Source of the DNA: a bacterium
Lineage (GTDB): Bacteria; Zhuqueibacterota; QNDG01; JAGLOF01
DNA: 38,637 bases
NCBI GenBank assembly: GCA_023139105.1
Contig: JAGLOF010000046.1
Location: forward strand, 1-38,637
Direction: 5' to 3'
The notes under the pieces are model-generated. The model saw only the letters and a program-made list of their open reading frames with translations, did no database searches and was not told the origin of the DNA. This document shows, piece after piece, positions 19,433 to 29,397 of this stretch (positions are counted from its first letter, which is position 1; each line of letters opens with the position of its first letter). The position numbers and the translations under genes are program-made.

Positions 19433-21358
19433 TTAGCGCATCAACACCATCTTACTTACAGCCACATGGCGTTCGCTCTTAACTACACAAAAATACAAAC
19501 CGGAAGGACTTTGACCTGCCTGCCAACTGAATAATGAGACACCGGCATCAAGCACTCCGCTCTCAAGCTCTTCAATTAAACGACCGCGCACATCATATAT
19601 TGAAATATTGACTCTGGCCCGCCGTACAAGCCGGCATCTGATAGTTGTTGTAGGATTAAATGGATTTGGATAGCTGTCAACCATCACATATTCATCTGGC
19701 AAGTCAATAAATTCATCTTCAACTGTAGTTGGGATAGCACCGGAGTGCATTACGCCAAAAATACCTATGCTTGTACCATCATTATTTATATCATTACCGT
19801 AACCGACAAAAAAAGCATTTTCAACAATACCATGAGCAATGCATGGATATCGCGTCCATCCGCCACCTTCATCATCCGGAGCCACTGTGGCTATTGGTGT
19901 ATTGACTGCTTTATCATGGCCAAAGTTACCTTGAGGATCTGTCCATTTAAGAGATGAATCGACAGGATCAATATGCAGGTGCTGACCATAAATATCAGCG
20001 GGCGGGTAGGGATATCCGGAGTGTCCGTTCTCACGCCAGTCATTCCATACTACCAGGAACTCTTCTGCTTCTTGATTAAAGCTCAAATCATTCCAGCTTT
20101 GATATTCCGTATTGTTGCTGGCTGCATAGTGATCCCAATTTATCCACTCCCACGGAGGATCTGCCCAACGCCCTGCTGTATCCAACGGCACACAGACCCA
20201 GTTAGAATCAGGCCCCAGTAGCTGCGATCCATTATACTGGTTCTTGATACCTATTCGATATGCAGCAGAGTCAGGGAAGAATGCCATTCTCTGTACCATA
20301 ATATCAGGATTAGCACTTCCGTTTTTAAAACTTGTCCACGAGACCATAAATTCAGGAACAGGGTATCTTGCAGCTGCAGCAGCTTTGCCTAGTCCGCCTG
20401 ACCAATAGTCATTAGACCAGATATGGGGACTGCCATCGACATATTCTGCTTCTGTACCCCAAAACCCGTCGTCGTCTACACTGACCGGCATATCCTCCCA
20501 CCACGGTGGCCCGCCTGATGCTTTCATGGACGCATTACCGGGCTCATATTCAACACCGTAGGAATCCAGCATCATACCATTACTGCCTTTTACCCGTGCG
20601 GCCCAGACTCTGCAATTATTCATCATGTCCATAGATAAGAAACGCTGCCACACAACCATGAATTCATTAAATTCGCCATCTATTCCACCATGATATGCGA
20701 TGTCAGGAGACTTGTCACGGTAATCCATATCTTTACCAACCATCTGATTTTCCTTGGTATCGGGAGTGGACAGAGGTGACATAAGGTCTGCATTCCAGGC
20801 AAGTCGCTGCCCGTAGATTGCCCATTCAGCAGTACCGTTTCGATAATTATGCCGATTGTCATGCCAGACCGTCATGTAGATATTGTTCTTATAATTATGG
20901 GCTATTTTTGCATGGCCTTGAGAACTGTCATTGTCACAAATTATAAAACTTGTATCTGCTTCAGAACGAGGTGAATGAAGTTTCCTTCCGTCTTTATCGA
21001 CACGGATTCCAAAGATATCGGGTCCGTCGGCTCCAAGTTCTCTGCGCCAGTCTTCCCATACAATCATGTATTCATTATTGATTCGATTATACGCTACATC
21101 AGGCAATAGATTGCTTGTTCCTCCTGCAAAGATAACAAGCGTATCTGTCCGCGGAGTACCGTCTCCATTTAAAATACGCCCGTGAATCTTATGCCCCGTA
21201 CTCTGCCAGACTATCAGAAATTCATCCTCTTGAAAATTGTAAGCAGTAGCCGGTGTCTCCTCATGCACATTCAAGAGACTGATCCCAAAGGGATTTTGCG
21301 CTATTGCAGCAGCGGATACAAATACCACAAAACAGACTGCCATGATCGTTCTTTTCAT
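19433..21358 (-). CDS. secreted protein with VW-motif repeats and T9SS type A sorting domain
   Basis: A 641-residue exported protein of unknown function. Signal peptide at 1-20 (cleavage near AIAQ). The body repeats a [FY][LM]xVW motif about six times (FLIVWQS, YMIVWEDWR, YMTVWHDNR, FMVVWQRF, FMVSWTSF, FLVVWNDWRE), often followed by DIFG or IYGQ, which suggests a beta-propeller of blades. The last 75 residues form the Por-secretion/FlgD-like domain with YPNPFNPTTTIR and end in KMVLMR, so the protein is predicted to cross the outer membrane by type IX secretion. AAGGAG six bases before the ATG fixes the start. It lies downstream of the phosphatase gene with a 408-bp gap, so it is probably its own transcription unit. 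Confidence 0.85.
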   Translation of the reverse strand: MKRTIMAVCFVVFVSAAAIAQNPFGISLLNVHEETPATAYNFQEDEFLIVWQSTGHKIHGRILNGDGTPRTDTLVIFAGGTSNLLPDVAYNRINNEYMIVWEDWRRELGADGPDIFGIRVDKDGRKLHSPRSEADTSFIICDNDSSQGHAKIAHNYKNNIYMTVWHDNRHNYRNGTAEWAIYGQRLAWNADLMSPLSTPDTKENQMVGKDMDYRDKSPDIAYHGGIDGEFNEFMVVWQRFLSMDMMNNCRVWAARVKGSNGMMLDSYGVEYEPGNASMKASGGPPWWEDMPVSVDDDGFWGTEAEYVDGSPHIWSNDYWSGGLGKAAAAARYPVPEFMVSWTSFKNGSANPDIMVQRMAFFPDSAAYRIGIKNQYNGSQLLGPDSNWVCVPLDTAGRWADPPWEWINWDHYAASNNTEYQSWNDLSFNQEAEEFLVVWNDWRENGHSGYPYPPADIYGQHLHIDPVDSSLKWTDPQGNFGHDKAVNTPIATVAPDDEGGGWTRYPCIAHGIVENAFFVGYGNDINNDGTSIGIFGVMHSGAIPTTVEDEFIDLPDEYVMVDSYPNPFNPTTTIRCRLVRRARVNISIYDVRGRLIEELESGVLDAGVSLFSWQAGQSPSGLYFCVVKSERHVAVSKMVLMR

Positions 21359-21710
21359 GATGCTCTCCTTATGATATGTTTTTACTAATACATATTTACA
21401 CCCAGAAACCTAGCTGTTAATGGTGCGATCAAATATATTTTTTTAGAAATTTTAACCTGTTATGAAAACGCCGGAGAAGGAAAAGGGGGAAATCAAAATT
21501 CGCCCCTACTACTTTCCAGGTTAATGCTAAAATAAACAGCTCCCGGAAGCGGTTGAAAGCAGTAGTAAGTTTTACCAGATCAGTCTTGTCAAATCAGAAT
21601 GCAGATGTGAGAATGTTATAGAATACAAGATACTGCGGCCAATTGCAAGTAGAAAATTAATAACTCTATTATGAATTGAATGGAGAATAGGTTAATCTCA
21701 AACCACCCTC
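21359..21710. other. intergenic region, nothing recognised
   Basis: Between two minus-strand T9SS-protein genes. No ORF with a ribosome site, RNA gene or repeat is apparent; it should contain the promoter of the 19433-21358 gene, for which I see no convincing hexamer pair. Confidence 0.5.
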
Positions 21711-21753
21711 GTGACAAGTCATCTGTTTTAACTGGCACAAACAGACTTGTCAC
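21711..21753 (-). terminator. long hairpin after the phosphatase gene
   Basis: GTGACAAGT (21711-21719) pairs with ACTTGTCAC (21745-21753) and, inside a 3-nt bulge, CTGTTT (21723-21728) with AAACAG (21739-21744). It starts 14 nt after the phosphatase stop codon. No T-run follows, so termination is inferred from position and stem strength only. Confidence 0.5.
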
Positions 21754-21766
21754 AAGGTATGCGATA

Positions 21767-23656
21767 TTATTTTACCAATGTAATTTTTCGTGAAATACTA
21801 AAGTCCCCTGCGCACATCCTATAGACATAGACGCCGCTTCCTGCATGAAGGCCGTTATTGTCCATCCCGTCCCAGACCACTTGATGAACACCTGTGTTCT
21901 TAAACTCTCTGACAAGATTTTTGATTTTTTGACCCCGCAAATTATAAATCTCAATCATGACCTCAGCACGCCGGGGAACACTATACATAATAGTAGTTTC
22001 CGGATTAAAAGGATTGGGATAAGCCGGGAACAATCTATATTGTTGAGGCAGAGAAACATCGGACGGCACACCGGACAGATCCTCACTTAAAAACAATTTA
22101 GCATTACCATTATTGTCTATTATATAAAATTTGCCATCATCAATATAAAGAGCATGCATCCATCCATTTTGGGTATTCTCTTCATGATCCAGATCAATAG
22201 CGATCACGCGGCCATCATACAGACCCGATATCTCATCGACTACAGAATGTCCGACAATTATTCTGCTTGAATTCAACGCGTTCAGTATGACATCCAGTTG
22301 TGATTCGGTAATTGTCTTTTTCACGAGTCCGCGGTACCAATAGAGACCATCGCTACGGGTAAGCAGAATGCTGTTGCTGTCTACGGCAGGCGTGTCTATA
22401 CAATCTCTAACGATGCTGTTCATTTCTGTAAGGGAAAGATTGAGACTTGCAACTTCAGGGCTGATCCCGCCATGGACAAATATCAAATCTCCCACTTTTT
22501 CAATTGTATTCTTCGATCTCAGCCAGCGGCCCAGCTCCGTATCTACTGCATATAAATCGTTATAATTTTCACCAAGAAGACTTGCATTAGTAAAATATCT
22601 GGGATGAACGTAACGCGTATCAGCTATCATGTTCATAATGTCGTGATTGCCTAATATAAAATGCACACTGCCGCCAACCTCTTCAGCCAGGGATTCCAGC
22701 CTGTAAATAAGCCAGAGGCACTCAGTGACACTCTCTCCCCGGTCAAATAAATCACCCACAAGAATCAGATGACCCGTCCCAAATGTCCAGTTATATCGAT
22801 CATCCATCACTTCTGCACCCTGTAGAATCATCTTGAATCCCTTGAAATTTCCCTCAATATCCGAGATCGCCAGAATCTTGCCAGGTAACTGGTATTGATC
22901 CTCAGGGATTGGCAAATCCTCTTTCAGTATAACGGTAAAACTATCCTGAATTGCCGTTACATGACACATGAGTTGAGCGGAAGATTTATCGGCATAAATC
23001 TCTGTACAGGGGCCGGATTCCTTGATGGATTTGACCACAATCTGATTGTCGCGATAGAAGACATAGGGGCCATCGCTGTCAAAGGACATCTCGTTTGTAC
23101 CCAGAAGTTCCAGGTCAAAACTAATATCCGAGCTGGAGCCCTTTCTCTGATGAACGGATACCGCAATTGTGTTTTTCCCTGCGATCATTAATTCACCCGT
23201 TAATAAATAGTCATAAAATGTATCTTCCGCCGAACCTGATACGGTACTGGCCGCCCAGGTTAAGTGATTTATATCACCATCCGGCATGTTGGAACGGAGG
23301 ACTTCCTTTCCATTGATGTGGACAACGGCACCGTCATCTCTTAATACTTTAACTACATAATACTTAAAAGAATCATGACTGTCAAGATTAAAAGAGGCTC
23401 TGAAACAGGTGGCAGGATACTTTCGGCTGGAGCTCGATCCGTAACTAACCTTTGTGTTTTCATCCCCGTCACCGTAACCCAGTTGGGCATTCCCCGTTTT
23501 CCAACCTGAATCATTAAATCCAAATGTTGTCCACCCGGCATTCCATGTGGCACCGTCATCCAGGTACATCCATTCAGATCCACGGGGGAGAATGATATCC
23601 TGCGAATAACAGAATCCGGCAAGCAGGATAATAATCAAATTACAAAATTTCTTCAT
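21767..23656 (-). CDS. secreted PPP-like metallophosphoesterase with T9SS sorting domain
   Basis: A 629-residue exported protein. Signal peptide 1-19. Residues 20-190 look like a jelly-roll/galactose-binding domain (WMYLDDGATW, FGFNDSGWKTG, LGYGDGDE). The phosphoesterase core is at about 260-490: SDIEGN (265-270), GDLFDRG (301-307), GNHD (336-339), VHGG near 395 and a later GHS motif, the order of PPP/Shewanella-like phosphatases. The first motif has Glu where GDxHG has the metal His, a variant seen in some bacterial relatives. The C-terminal domain starts AYPNPFNPETTIMY and ends KITLVK, predicting type IX export. Substrate unknown. It lies downstream of the SusCD/beta-helix operon, separated by a terminator. 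Confidence 0.87.
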   Translation of the reverse strand: MKKFCNLIIILLAGFCYSQDIILPRGSEWMYLDDGATWNAGWTTFGFNDSGWKTGNAQLGYGDGDENTKVSYGSSSSRKYPATCFRASFNLDSHDSFKYYVVKVLRDDGAVVHINGKEVLRSNMPDGDINHLTWAASTVSGSAEDTFYDYLLTGELMIAGKNTIAVSVHQRKGSSSDISFDLELLGTNEMSFDSDGPYVFYRDNQIVVKSIKESGPCTEIYADKSSAQLMCHVTAIQDSFTVILKEDLPIPEDQYQLPGKILAISDIEGNFKGFKMILQGAEVMDDRYNWTFGTGHLILVGDLFDRGESVTECLWLIYRLESLAEEVGGSVHFILGNHDIMNMIADTRYVHPRYFTNASLLGENYNDLYAVDTELGRWLRSKNTIEKVGDLIFVHGGISPEVASLNLSLTEMNSIVRDCIDTPAVDSNSILLTRSDGLYWYRGLVKKTITESQLDVILNALNSSRIIVGHSVVDEISGLYDGRVIAIDLDHEENTQNGWMHALYIDDGKFYIIDNNGNAKLFLSEDLSGVPSDVSLPQQYRLFPAYPNPFNPETTIMYSVPRRAEVMIEIYNLRGQKIKNLVREFKNTGVHQVVWDGMDNNGLHAGSGVYVYRMCAGDFSISRKITLVK

Positions 23657-23681
23657 GTTTCACTCCATTGAAAAACTAAAA

Positions 23682-23718
23682 AGAGCACAAAAATTAAATT
23701 TTGATTTTTTTGTGCTCT
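23682..23718 (-). terminator. rho-independent terminator of the susCD operon
   Basis: AGAGCACAAAAA (23682-23693) and TTTTTGTGCTCT (23707-23718) form a 12-bp perfect stem with a 13-nt loop; on the minus strand it runs into TTTTAGTTTTT. It lies 23 nt after the beta-helix gene stop and 25 nt before the phosphatase start. Confidence 0.88.
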
Positions 23719-23741
23719 CTAAAGCTTAATAGTGTCTCTAC

Positions 23742-25091
23742 TTATTTAAGCAATGCCATTTTACGCATACTGGCATGTCCGTTCACACTCAATTTATAGA
23801 AATAGATACCTCCGGCTGCCCTGCTACCTGCATGCCATGAGACATTATGAGTGCCGGCTGCCTTATTCTGATCCAGCAGAGTAGCTACTTTTTGTCCCGA
23901 CACATTGTATATCGTTAAAGTCACACGACTGGCTGATTTTATTGAGAATTCAATGCTGGTTTCAGGATTAAAGGGATTGGGATAATTCTGACTCAAGCTA
24001 AAATCAGAGGGTGAATTCTGACCGGATTCCACGCCAGTTGCTCCTGGCCACCAGCGGGGATCACCTAATGTCTTGCCGTCATCCGCCTGTCCCACTGCAG
24101 GAGAGTTATCAGCCAATGTAAAGTCACCGCTGTTAAGATAATCGGCATCAACAAAGAGCGGATCTTCGTTCAGGATATTTACTCCCTGGGTTGATTCATT
24201 GGCACCGGCATAGAAGCTGATTCCATCGGGGCAGTTAAACCATAACATATTAAAAATTGATGAATTCAAACCATAAATTCGTGCGGCATATCCATCATTA
24301 CCAACACATATGGAATTCTGGATGATTGCCCCGCCGATGTATTTGGGGTAGATTCCTTTGCCGCCTACATTGACAAACGTACAATGATCTACAAAAAAGA
24401 GGGGATCGTTATCATCAACACCGGAAGAACCGCTATCATCGGTGATGACATAGATTGCTTCATCAACACCTTGTCCCCAGAATGTGGAGCCATAAACGTA
24501 AAGATCTTTCAGAGGACCGGGCTGAGACACACCGTCAGGAGACCGGGTGAAGCGTATATGTTCACCTTCCATACGACCAAAGATACAGTTGATAACAGAT
24601 ACTGATTCAGCCTGGGTGGGCCAGCTGCTGTTCTCAACACCATTGATACCGCTGCCCTGTTCATCAGGAGTACCAAAATCCCAGATCTCACAATTTTCCA
24701 CAGTCAATGTGTAACCCATAGTCCCGTTGGCAACCAAAATGCCGAAGGCCGTGGGATTGGCACCCAAAGCACCGTCCAGATAGATGCCGTTAAGCGTAAA
24801 ATCAGCACCCACCACAATAACTGCCAGAGTATCATCAGCTGAAATTACAGGCTTATTGGTCAATCCCGCTGCAGCCCGGATGATCAAGACCTTATCCACA
24901 ACAATGCCCGCACTCTCATTATATACACCGCCATCAGTACTCAGTTCAATAATATCTCCGGCCTGAGCTGTGGCAATAGCTGCGCTGATCTGGTCCGTGC
25001 CCTCAGCCACAGGAATCACAGTCTGCCCCATAGCCATAATTGGCAGCAGAAGAGTAAAAATCACCAAAATTGCCGATATCGATACTTTCAT
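23742..25091 (-). CDS. secreted right-handed beta-helix protein with T9SS sorting domain
   Basis: A 449-residue exported protein with signal peptide 1-22. VAEGTDQISAAIATAQAGDIIELSTDG is the usual entry of pectate-lyase/chondroitinase-B-like parallel beta-helices, followed by rungs with short hydrophobic alternations (VIVVGADFTLNGIYLDG, YTLTVENCEIWDFG, ESVSVINCIFGRM, PLFFVDHCTFVNVGG, GAIIQNSICVGNDG). LSQNYPNPFNPETSIEF to KMALLK is a type IX sorting domain. AAGGAG precedes the ATG by six bases. It is third in the susC-susD operon (14 nt after susD), so it probably binds or cuts the polymer that SusCD imports. No catalytic residues can be assigned. Confidence 0.88.
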   Translation of the reverse strand: MKVSISAILVIFTLLLPIMAMGQTVIPVAEGTDQISAAIATAQAGDIIELSTDGGVYNESAGIVVDKVLIIRAAAGLTNKPVISADDTLAVIVVGADFTLNGIYLDGALGANPTAFGILVANGTMGYTLTVENCEIWDFGTPDEQGSGINGVENSSWPTQAESVSVINCIFGRMEGEHIRFTRSPDGVSQPGPLKDLYVYGSTFWGQGVDEAIYVITDDSGSSGVDDNDPLFFVDHCTFVNVGGKGIYPKYIGGAIIQNSICVGNDGYAARIYGLNSSIFNMLWFNCPDGISFYAGANESTQGVNILNEDPLFVDADYLNSGDFTLADNSPAVGQADDGKTLGDPRWWPGATGVESGQNSPSDFSLSQNYPNPFNPETSIEFSIKSASRVTLTIYNVSGQKVATLLDQNKAAGTHNVSWHAGSRAAGGIYFYKLSVNGHASMRKMALLK

Positions 25092-25105
25092 TTCCGACTC
25101 CTTCT

Positions 25106-26323
25106 TTAGTTAATATTTGGGTTGGTATTTCTCTCATTATTTGTAATGGCCAGATATTTCCAGGCATCTGTATCCAGATGCCATGTCTGATAGGCCGCAT
25201 CAAAACGTCTCTGATCAATAAGTCGCAAACCGGTTACAAACAGTTCTTTGTCCCGCTCGTTAATCAGCACGTTCATATCCACAGAAGCAAGGTTATCCAA
25301 TCCATGAGAAGTGCGTACTTCATTAATTCTTGCCAGTGCAGCAGCTGTATCGCCAGTACGCACATCCAGTTCAGCAAGCATCAAAGCATTCTCCTGCCAG
25401 CTGATGAGATTTACGCCTGTGCCTTCCACCGGATATTTGCCCTGAATATAAAAGACCGTTCTCCTGTCAAGACCTTTTACCTCCTGTATAAGGACACGGA
25501 AAGCCTCCAATGGATTCGCCGTGATATAGTCATTAAACCGGTAGTCTGCCACTGCCTGGGTGCGGCCATTTCCAGCCTGAGACCAGTAGTAATTGGGATC
25601 ATCAGAAATATTATGCAAAGCCTGAAAGGCATTATCTCCTGCGCTCATACCCACGAGTGCGAATGTCTTGGCATTATCAAAATCTTCTTTAAAAAGATAC
25701 GCCCGGGCAATCATGGAATTGATCACACGTACAGTTGCACCATCGCCTGCATACTCCAGCGCATGTTGAAATTTTTCTACTGCCAGGTCATACATCTCTG
25801 TTGATGGAATAAAGGGGCCGCCGTCAATGCATCCTCCACCTTGATCTTGTGTTAATCCAAAATAAGCCGCAAGATAATAGCGTGCCACACCGCCATAAAA
25901 ATATCCGGTAAAAAGTGCTTCCTCTTTCAGGGCATCATTAGTGAATGCAATTTTAGCCACACGCGCCACCAGGTCATCACCATAAAATCTCAACCTTCCA
26001 ATTTCTACTTCAGGCCCTTCAACCGAGCTATTATCCAGGGTGATAATTCCATTGTCAATCTGTTCATAGGTGCCGTAACTTGCGCCCTTAACTTTTCTGG
26101 AAAACCATAATTGATCACTCAAAAGATCAGCAATCATCATCAGTTCATCATGAGTCTCTGCAAACTGAGTCTGAACACCGACAATAATAAACGGCACCTC
26201 GGATTCCTTGTTCAGCTGCTCATCTTCAACCTGATCAATAAGCGGATCAATGTCCGTTACATAATTGTCGCATGCGGTAAACATAGCGAACATAAAAATT
26301 ATAATTAACAAATGCTTCATCAT
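25106..26323 (-). CDS. SusD/RagB-family outer-membrane lipoprotein
   Basis: Surface glycan- or nutrient-binding partner that lids the SusC transporter. A lipoprotein signal ends in FTAC with the lipidated Cys at residue 18 when started at the ATG at 26323, which has GGAGG eight bases ahead; the earlier in-frame start at 26338 overlaps that ribosome site and is rejected. The 405-residue body is helical with TPR-like repeats (YDLAVEKFQHALEYAG, RVINSMIARAYLFKEDFDNAKTFA), and the C-terminal part has NALMLAELDVRTGD, RINEVRTSHGL and LINERDKELFVTGLRLIDQRRF, the conserved SusD tail. It is shorter than many SusDs. It follows susC by 27 nt. Confidence 0.92.
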   Translation of the reverse strand: MMKHLLIIIFMFAMFTACDNYVTDIDPLIDQVEDEQLNKESEVPFIIVGVQTQFAETHDELMMIADLLSDQLWFSRKVKGASYGTYEQIDNGIITLDNSSVEGPEVEIGRLRFYGDDLVARVAKIAFTNDALKEEALFTGYFYGGVARYYLAAYFGLTQDQGGGCIDGGPFIPSTEMYDLAVEKFQHALEYAGDGATVRVINSMIARAYLFKEDFDNAKTFALVGMSAGDNAFQALHNISDDPNYYWSQAGNGRTQAVADYRFNDYITANPLEAFRVLIQEVKGLDRRTVFYIQGKYPVEGTGVNLISWQENALMLAELDVRTGDTAAALARINEVRTSHGLDNLASVDMNVLINERDKELFVTGLRLIDQRRFDAAYQTWHLDTDAWKYLAITNNERNTNPNIN

Positions 26324-26350
26324 TACTCTATCCTCCAAATTTCATTTCAA

Positions 26351-29290
26351 TTACAGCGAAAATTTAATCCAGAAATTATACACTCTTGGCAGTTGAAGAG
26401 TATAAAAATCAATACCCCGGGACGAACTTCTGGAACCGGAGGAATTCAACTCAACACTCGGACCGCTGTATTTGGTCGACTGCCAGACATTACGTGCGGA
26501 TAACCCCAGCACAAAATCAGAAAAAAATGAATGATTTCTTGTTAGTCTGTCCAACAATCCTGTTAAGCGATAGCTGATGCTGACTTCACGTAGTTTGATA
26601 TAGTCTGCAGGTTCGATGAAGTTTGCATCATAGTATTCATACGTGGCATATTCATTAGCGGCGGCATTATATTCAGTTGATCCCACTTCCAGTGGATCAA
26701 TGCTGTTGTAATACTCGGAAGAAACGGGCCCGGCATAGTCATCATCTTTATAGTACTTGTTCATACCCAAAAGACATTGCAGTTCCCGCTGTCTTGGAAT
26801 TACAGAGTAGGAGGATGCTTTTTTCAGGGTATAGTTAAAAATTGAAAGGCCCGTCGCCCAATCCAGCAATATGTTGATATTTAAATTCTTTAATATGCGG
26901 GTATTCAGAGAAAAAGCACCTGTATAAGGTGGTATGGGCGTTCCAAGCAGGCTTTTAGCATCTTCAAAAGCAGGACCGCCATAAGTGCCATCATCTTTAA
27001 ATATTGCACCCTTGATTTTGTAATTATAAAAAGCATGTTTTTCAATGCCTTCCATTATGACATTGCTTCTGCTTCCAATTATTTCCGAGCCATCCATATC
27101 AATAACTTTATTGGTCTGATAGTTATTTGTCAGACTGAGATCCATCTCAAAATTCTTACCACTGCTAAACCGTGCCTGAACCATTGATTCAAAACCCCAA
27201 CCTTCCACTTTGCCAATATTGGATGGAATAGCATTGGATCTCCTGCCGGTAGATGGTGGCTCCCATGCACCCACAATGGACTCTTCGGCGTTCTGGCGGT
27301 AATAGGTGAATTCAACTGCATAATTGGTAAACAGTTCGGTATCGAATCCTATCTCCAGCTCTTTGACCCTTTCAGGTTTCAAGTTCTCATTTCCAATTCT
27401 GGATATTTGCGCACCTACACCATAAGCTGAAGGATCACCGTACCAGAGCAGCCTGACAGCATCACGCCGGCCAGGCAGAACACCCGTCTCACCATATGCA
27501 ACACGGATCTTCATCATATTAAATAAGGACGGAAAAAATGAATATTTATCCATACGCAGGGCCATACTGGCCCGGGGGTAAATTATGCTGGGCGCATTTT
27601 CACCAATGGTGGAAGCATAGTCTTTTCTGATCATAAATGAAGCATAGTATTGATCAAGATAGGATAGAGAGTGTTCTGTAAAAATTCCGGCTTCCCGATA
27701 GTGTGTGAGCCCTTCCCATCCGTCAGTATATTCTGAAGCTGAACCCACATCCGTAATCAAGCCTGTGAGATAGCCTTTTTTTTCAACACCGGAGGATTTG
27801 ATCCTTCTGTCAAAAATCTGGGCACCGACCATGGAATTTACAGTCAATCCTGAAACAGGATTATATTTGTACTGGGCATCAGTCTGAAATGTATATTGAG
27901 TGTTTTTACGGTTACGGATATCTTTCTTGCCCAATACACCGGTTGATCCGATATCAACACCAAATGGATAGTGCTCTATGTCGATAAGGTCATAATTATC
28001 AATACCCATCCTGATGCCGGTTTCAAATCTGCGGAAGGGAGTCCAACGTGCTTCCAGAGAACTGATGAAACGGTTAATATTGATTGTGTTATTGATTTTA
28101 GTAATAGCCAGACTGTCAATGGAGGGGAAGGCCGGATCTTTATATGTCTGGCCAATCCAGCTATAGGTATTGTTATCATTCTCAGGTCTGCGGTTTTCCG
28201 TGAGAGAGTAGCTGCTACTGGACCGCAAAATCAGCTTATCGTTGGGATAAACATCAAAATTAGCGCGTAATGTCCGCCTGTCAAAATGATTATTCACCAT
28301 AAGGCCCTCTTCATAACGGCGGTCAAGGCCAAGGTAATACTTAAAGACCTCAGCACCGCCAGAGGCGTTTAAAGTGTGCTGGGAGATCTGTCCGGTATGA
28401 TGAGTAGCATTCATGCGATGAGCATTGACAAAATCGTCGGCTGAATAATCATAAGCCTGGGTATTTGAACCTGTCACCATTTTATAATTAATGGAAACAC
28501 CGTCAGCCTTGCCGGCCGCTAATGATCCCCGTTTTGTTGTAATAAGAACCACACCGTTAGATCCGTTAGTGCCGTATGAAGCAGCAGCAGCAGGCCCTTT
28601 GAGAATCTCAATATTGGCGATATCCTCAGGATTAATGTCTGCAAGCAAGCTAATGCCCTGACCGCCCACACCTGTGCCTTCGTACTCATCACTGTTAATT
28701 CTGACTCCATCAACGTAAATAACGGGCTGTTCATCTCCGTTTAATCCACCACCGGAGCGCATATTGAATCTGATTCCTCCACCAACATTTCCTGATGATG
28801 TCTCAATTCTGACACCGGGAATCTTTGCCGCAACCAATTGAGAGAGATCCTGATAGGCCTGCACCTCAGTCAGATCCGATGCACTTACGCGAGCAACTGC
28901 CACCTCGGCAATGTCCTTTGATCGTTTAGATGCTATACCTGTTATAACAACGGCCTGTGTCCTGAACACATCGACATCCATGTCAAACCTGAGTTTTGAA
29001 ACATCGTCTCCAGGGTAGATTATCTTTTCCAGCTTTTTATATCCCATAAATTGAACAACAACAGTAAACATCTTATTGGTATTGAATCGAAAAGAAAATT
29101 TTCCATCCATTCCCGTGGCAGCTCCAATACTGCTGCCTTTAATGCTCACATTGGCACCAGTAAGAAAAGTGCCTGTATCCTTTGCAAATACGCTCCCCTT
29201 AACTGTGGCTTTTTTATCTATCTGCCCAAATGCACTGGAAATTAACATTCCTGATAAACAGATAACTGCAAAGTATCTGAACTTTCGCAT
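26351..29290 (-). CDS. SusC/RagA-family TonB-linked outer-membrane transporter
   Basis: A 979-residue TonB-dependent channel with signal peptide 1-22, carboxypeptidase-D-regulatory-like domain at about 29-110 (KGSVFAKDTGTFLTGANVSI), and plug at about 120-255 with VIYVDGVRINSDEYEG, DINPEDIANIEILKGPAAAASYG and SNGVVLITTKRG, the SusC plug signature. A 22-strand-type barrel follows and the chain ends in an aromatic-containing strand (VYNFWIKFSL) suited for BAM recognition. GGGAGG is five bases before the ATG. It forms an operon with SusD and the beta-helix protein. Substrate class (glycan, peptide or other) is undetermined because no glycoside hydrolase is adjacent. Confidence 0.95.
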   Translation of the reverse strand: MRKFRYFAVICLSGMLISSAFGQIDKKATVKGSVFAKDTGTFLTGANVSIKGSSIGAATGMDGKFSFRFNTNKMFTVVVQFMGYKKLEKIIYPGDDVSKLRFDMDVDVFRTQAVVITGIASKRSKDIAEVAVARVSASDLTEVQAYQDLSQLVAAKIPGVRIETSSGNVGGGIRFNMRSGGGLNGDEQPVIYVDGVRINSDEYEGTGVGGQGISLLADINPEDIANIEILKGPAAAASYGTNGSNGVVLITTKRGSLAAGKADGVSINYKMVTGSNTQAYDYSADDFVNAHRMNATHHTGQISQHTLNASGGAEVFKYYLGLDRRYEEGLMVNNHFDRRTLRANFDVYPNDKLILRSSSSYSLTENRRPENDNNTYSWIGQTYKDPAFPSIDSLAITKINNTININRFISSLEARWTPFRRFETGIRMGIDNYDLIDIEHYPFGVDIGSTGVLGKKDIRNRKNTQYTFQTDAQYKYNPVSGLTVNSMVGAQIFDRRIKSSGVEKKGYLTGLITDVGSASEYTDGWEGLTHYREAGIFTEHSLSYLDQYYASFMIRKDYASTIGENAPSIIYPRASMALRMDKYSFFPSLFNMMKIRVAYGETGVLPGRRDAVRLLWYGDPSAYGVGAQISRIGNENLKPERVKELEIGFDTELFTNYAVEFTYYRQNAEESIVGAWEPPSTGRRSNAIPSNIGKVEGWGFESMVQARFSSGKNFEMDLSLTNNYQTNKVIDMDGSEIIGSRSNVIMEGIEKHAFYNYKIKGAIFKDDGTYGGPAFEDAKSLLGTPIPPYTGAFSLNTRILKNLNINILLDWATGLSIFNYTLKKASSYSVIPRQRELQCLLGMNKYYKDDDYAGPVSSEYYNSIDPLEVGSTEYNAAANEYATYEYYDANFIEPADYIKLREVSISYRLTGLLDRLTRNHSFFSDFVLGLSARNVWQSTKYSGPSVELNSSGSRSSSRGIDFYTLQLPRVYNFWIKFSL

Positions 29291-29347
29291 AGTGTCCTCC
29301 CATGTTTATGAACGGATATAATCAGTCAGAAACAATTCATCTAAATG

Positions 29348-29361
29348 ATTTTTTAAAAAAT
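29348..29361. promoter_or_regulatory. 14-bp AT palindrome upstream of susC
   Basis: ATTTTTTAAAAAAT, a perfect palindrome 58-71 nt upstream of the susC start. It may be a bent or protein-binding site near the promoter; no hexamer pair is convincing here. Confidence 0.35.
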
Positions 29362-29397
29362 GATGTAGGAATTAAACCAATAGGCAAAGAAAGAGCA

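Noticed and set aside
26324-26338. Earlier SusD start adding five residues
   Set aside because: GGAGG lies within that extension, and the lipoprotein signal begins properly at 26323.
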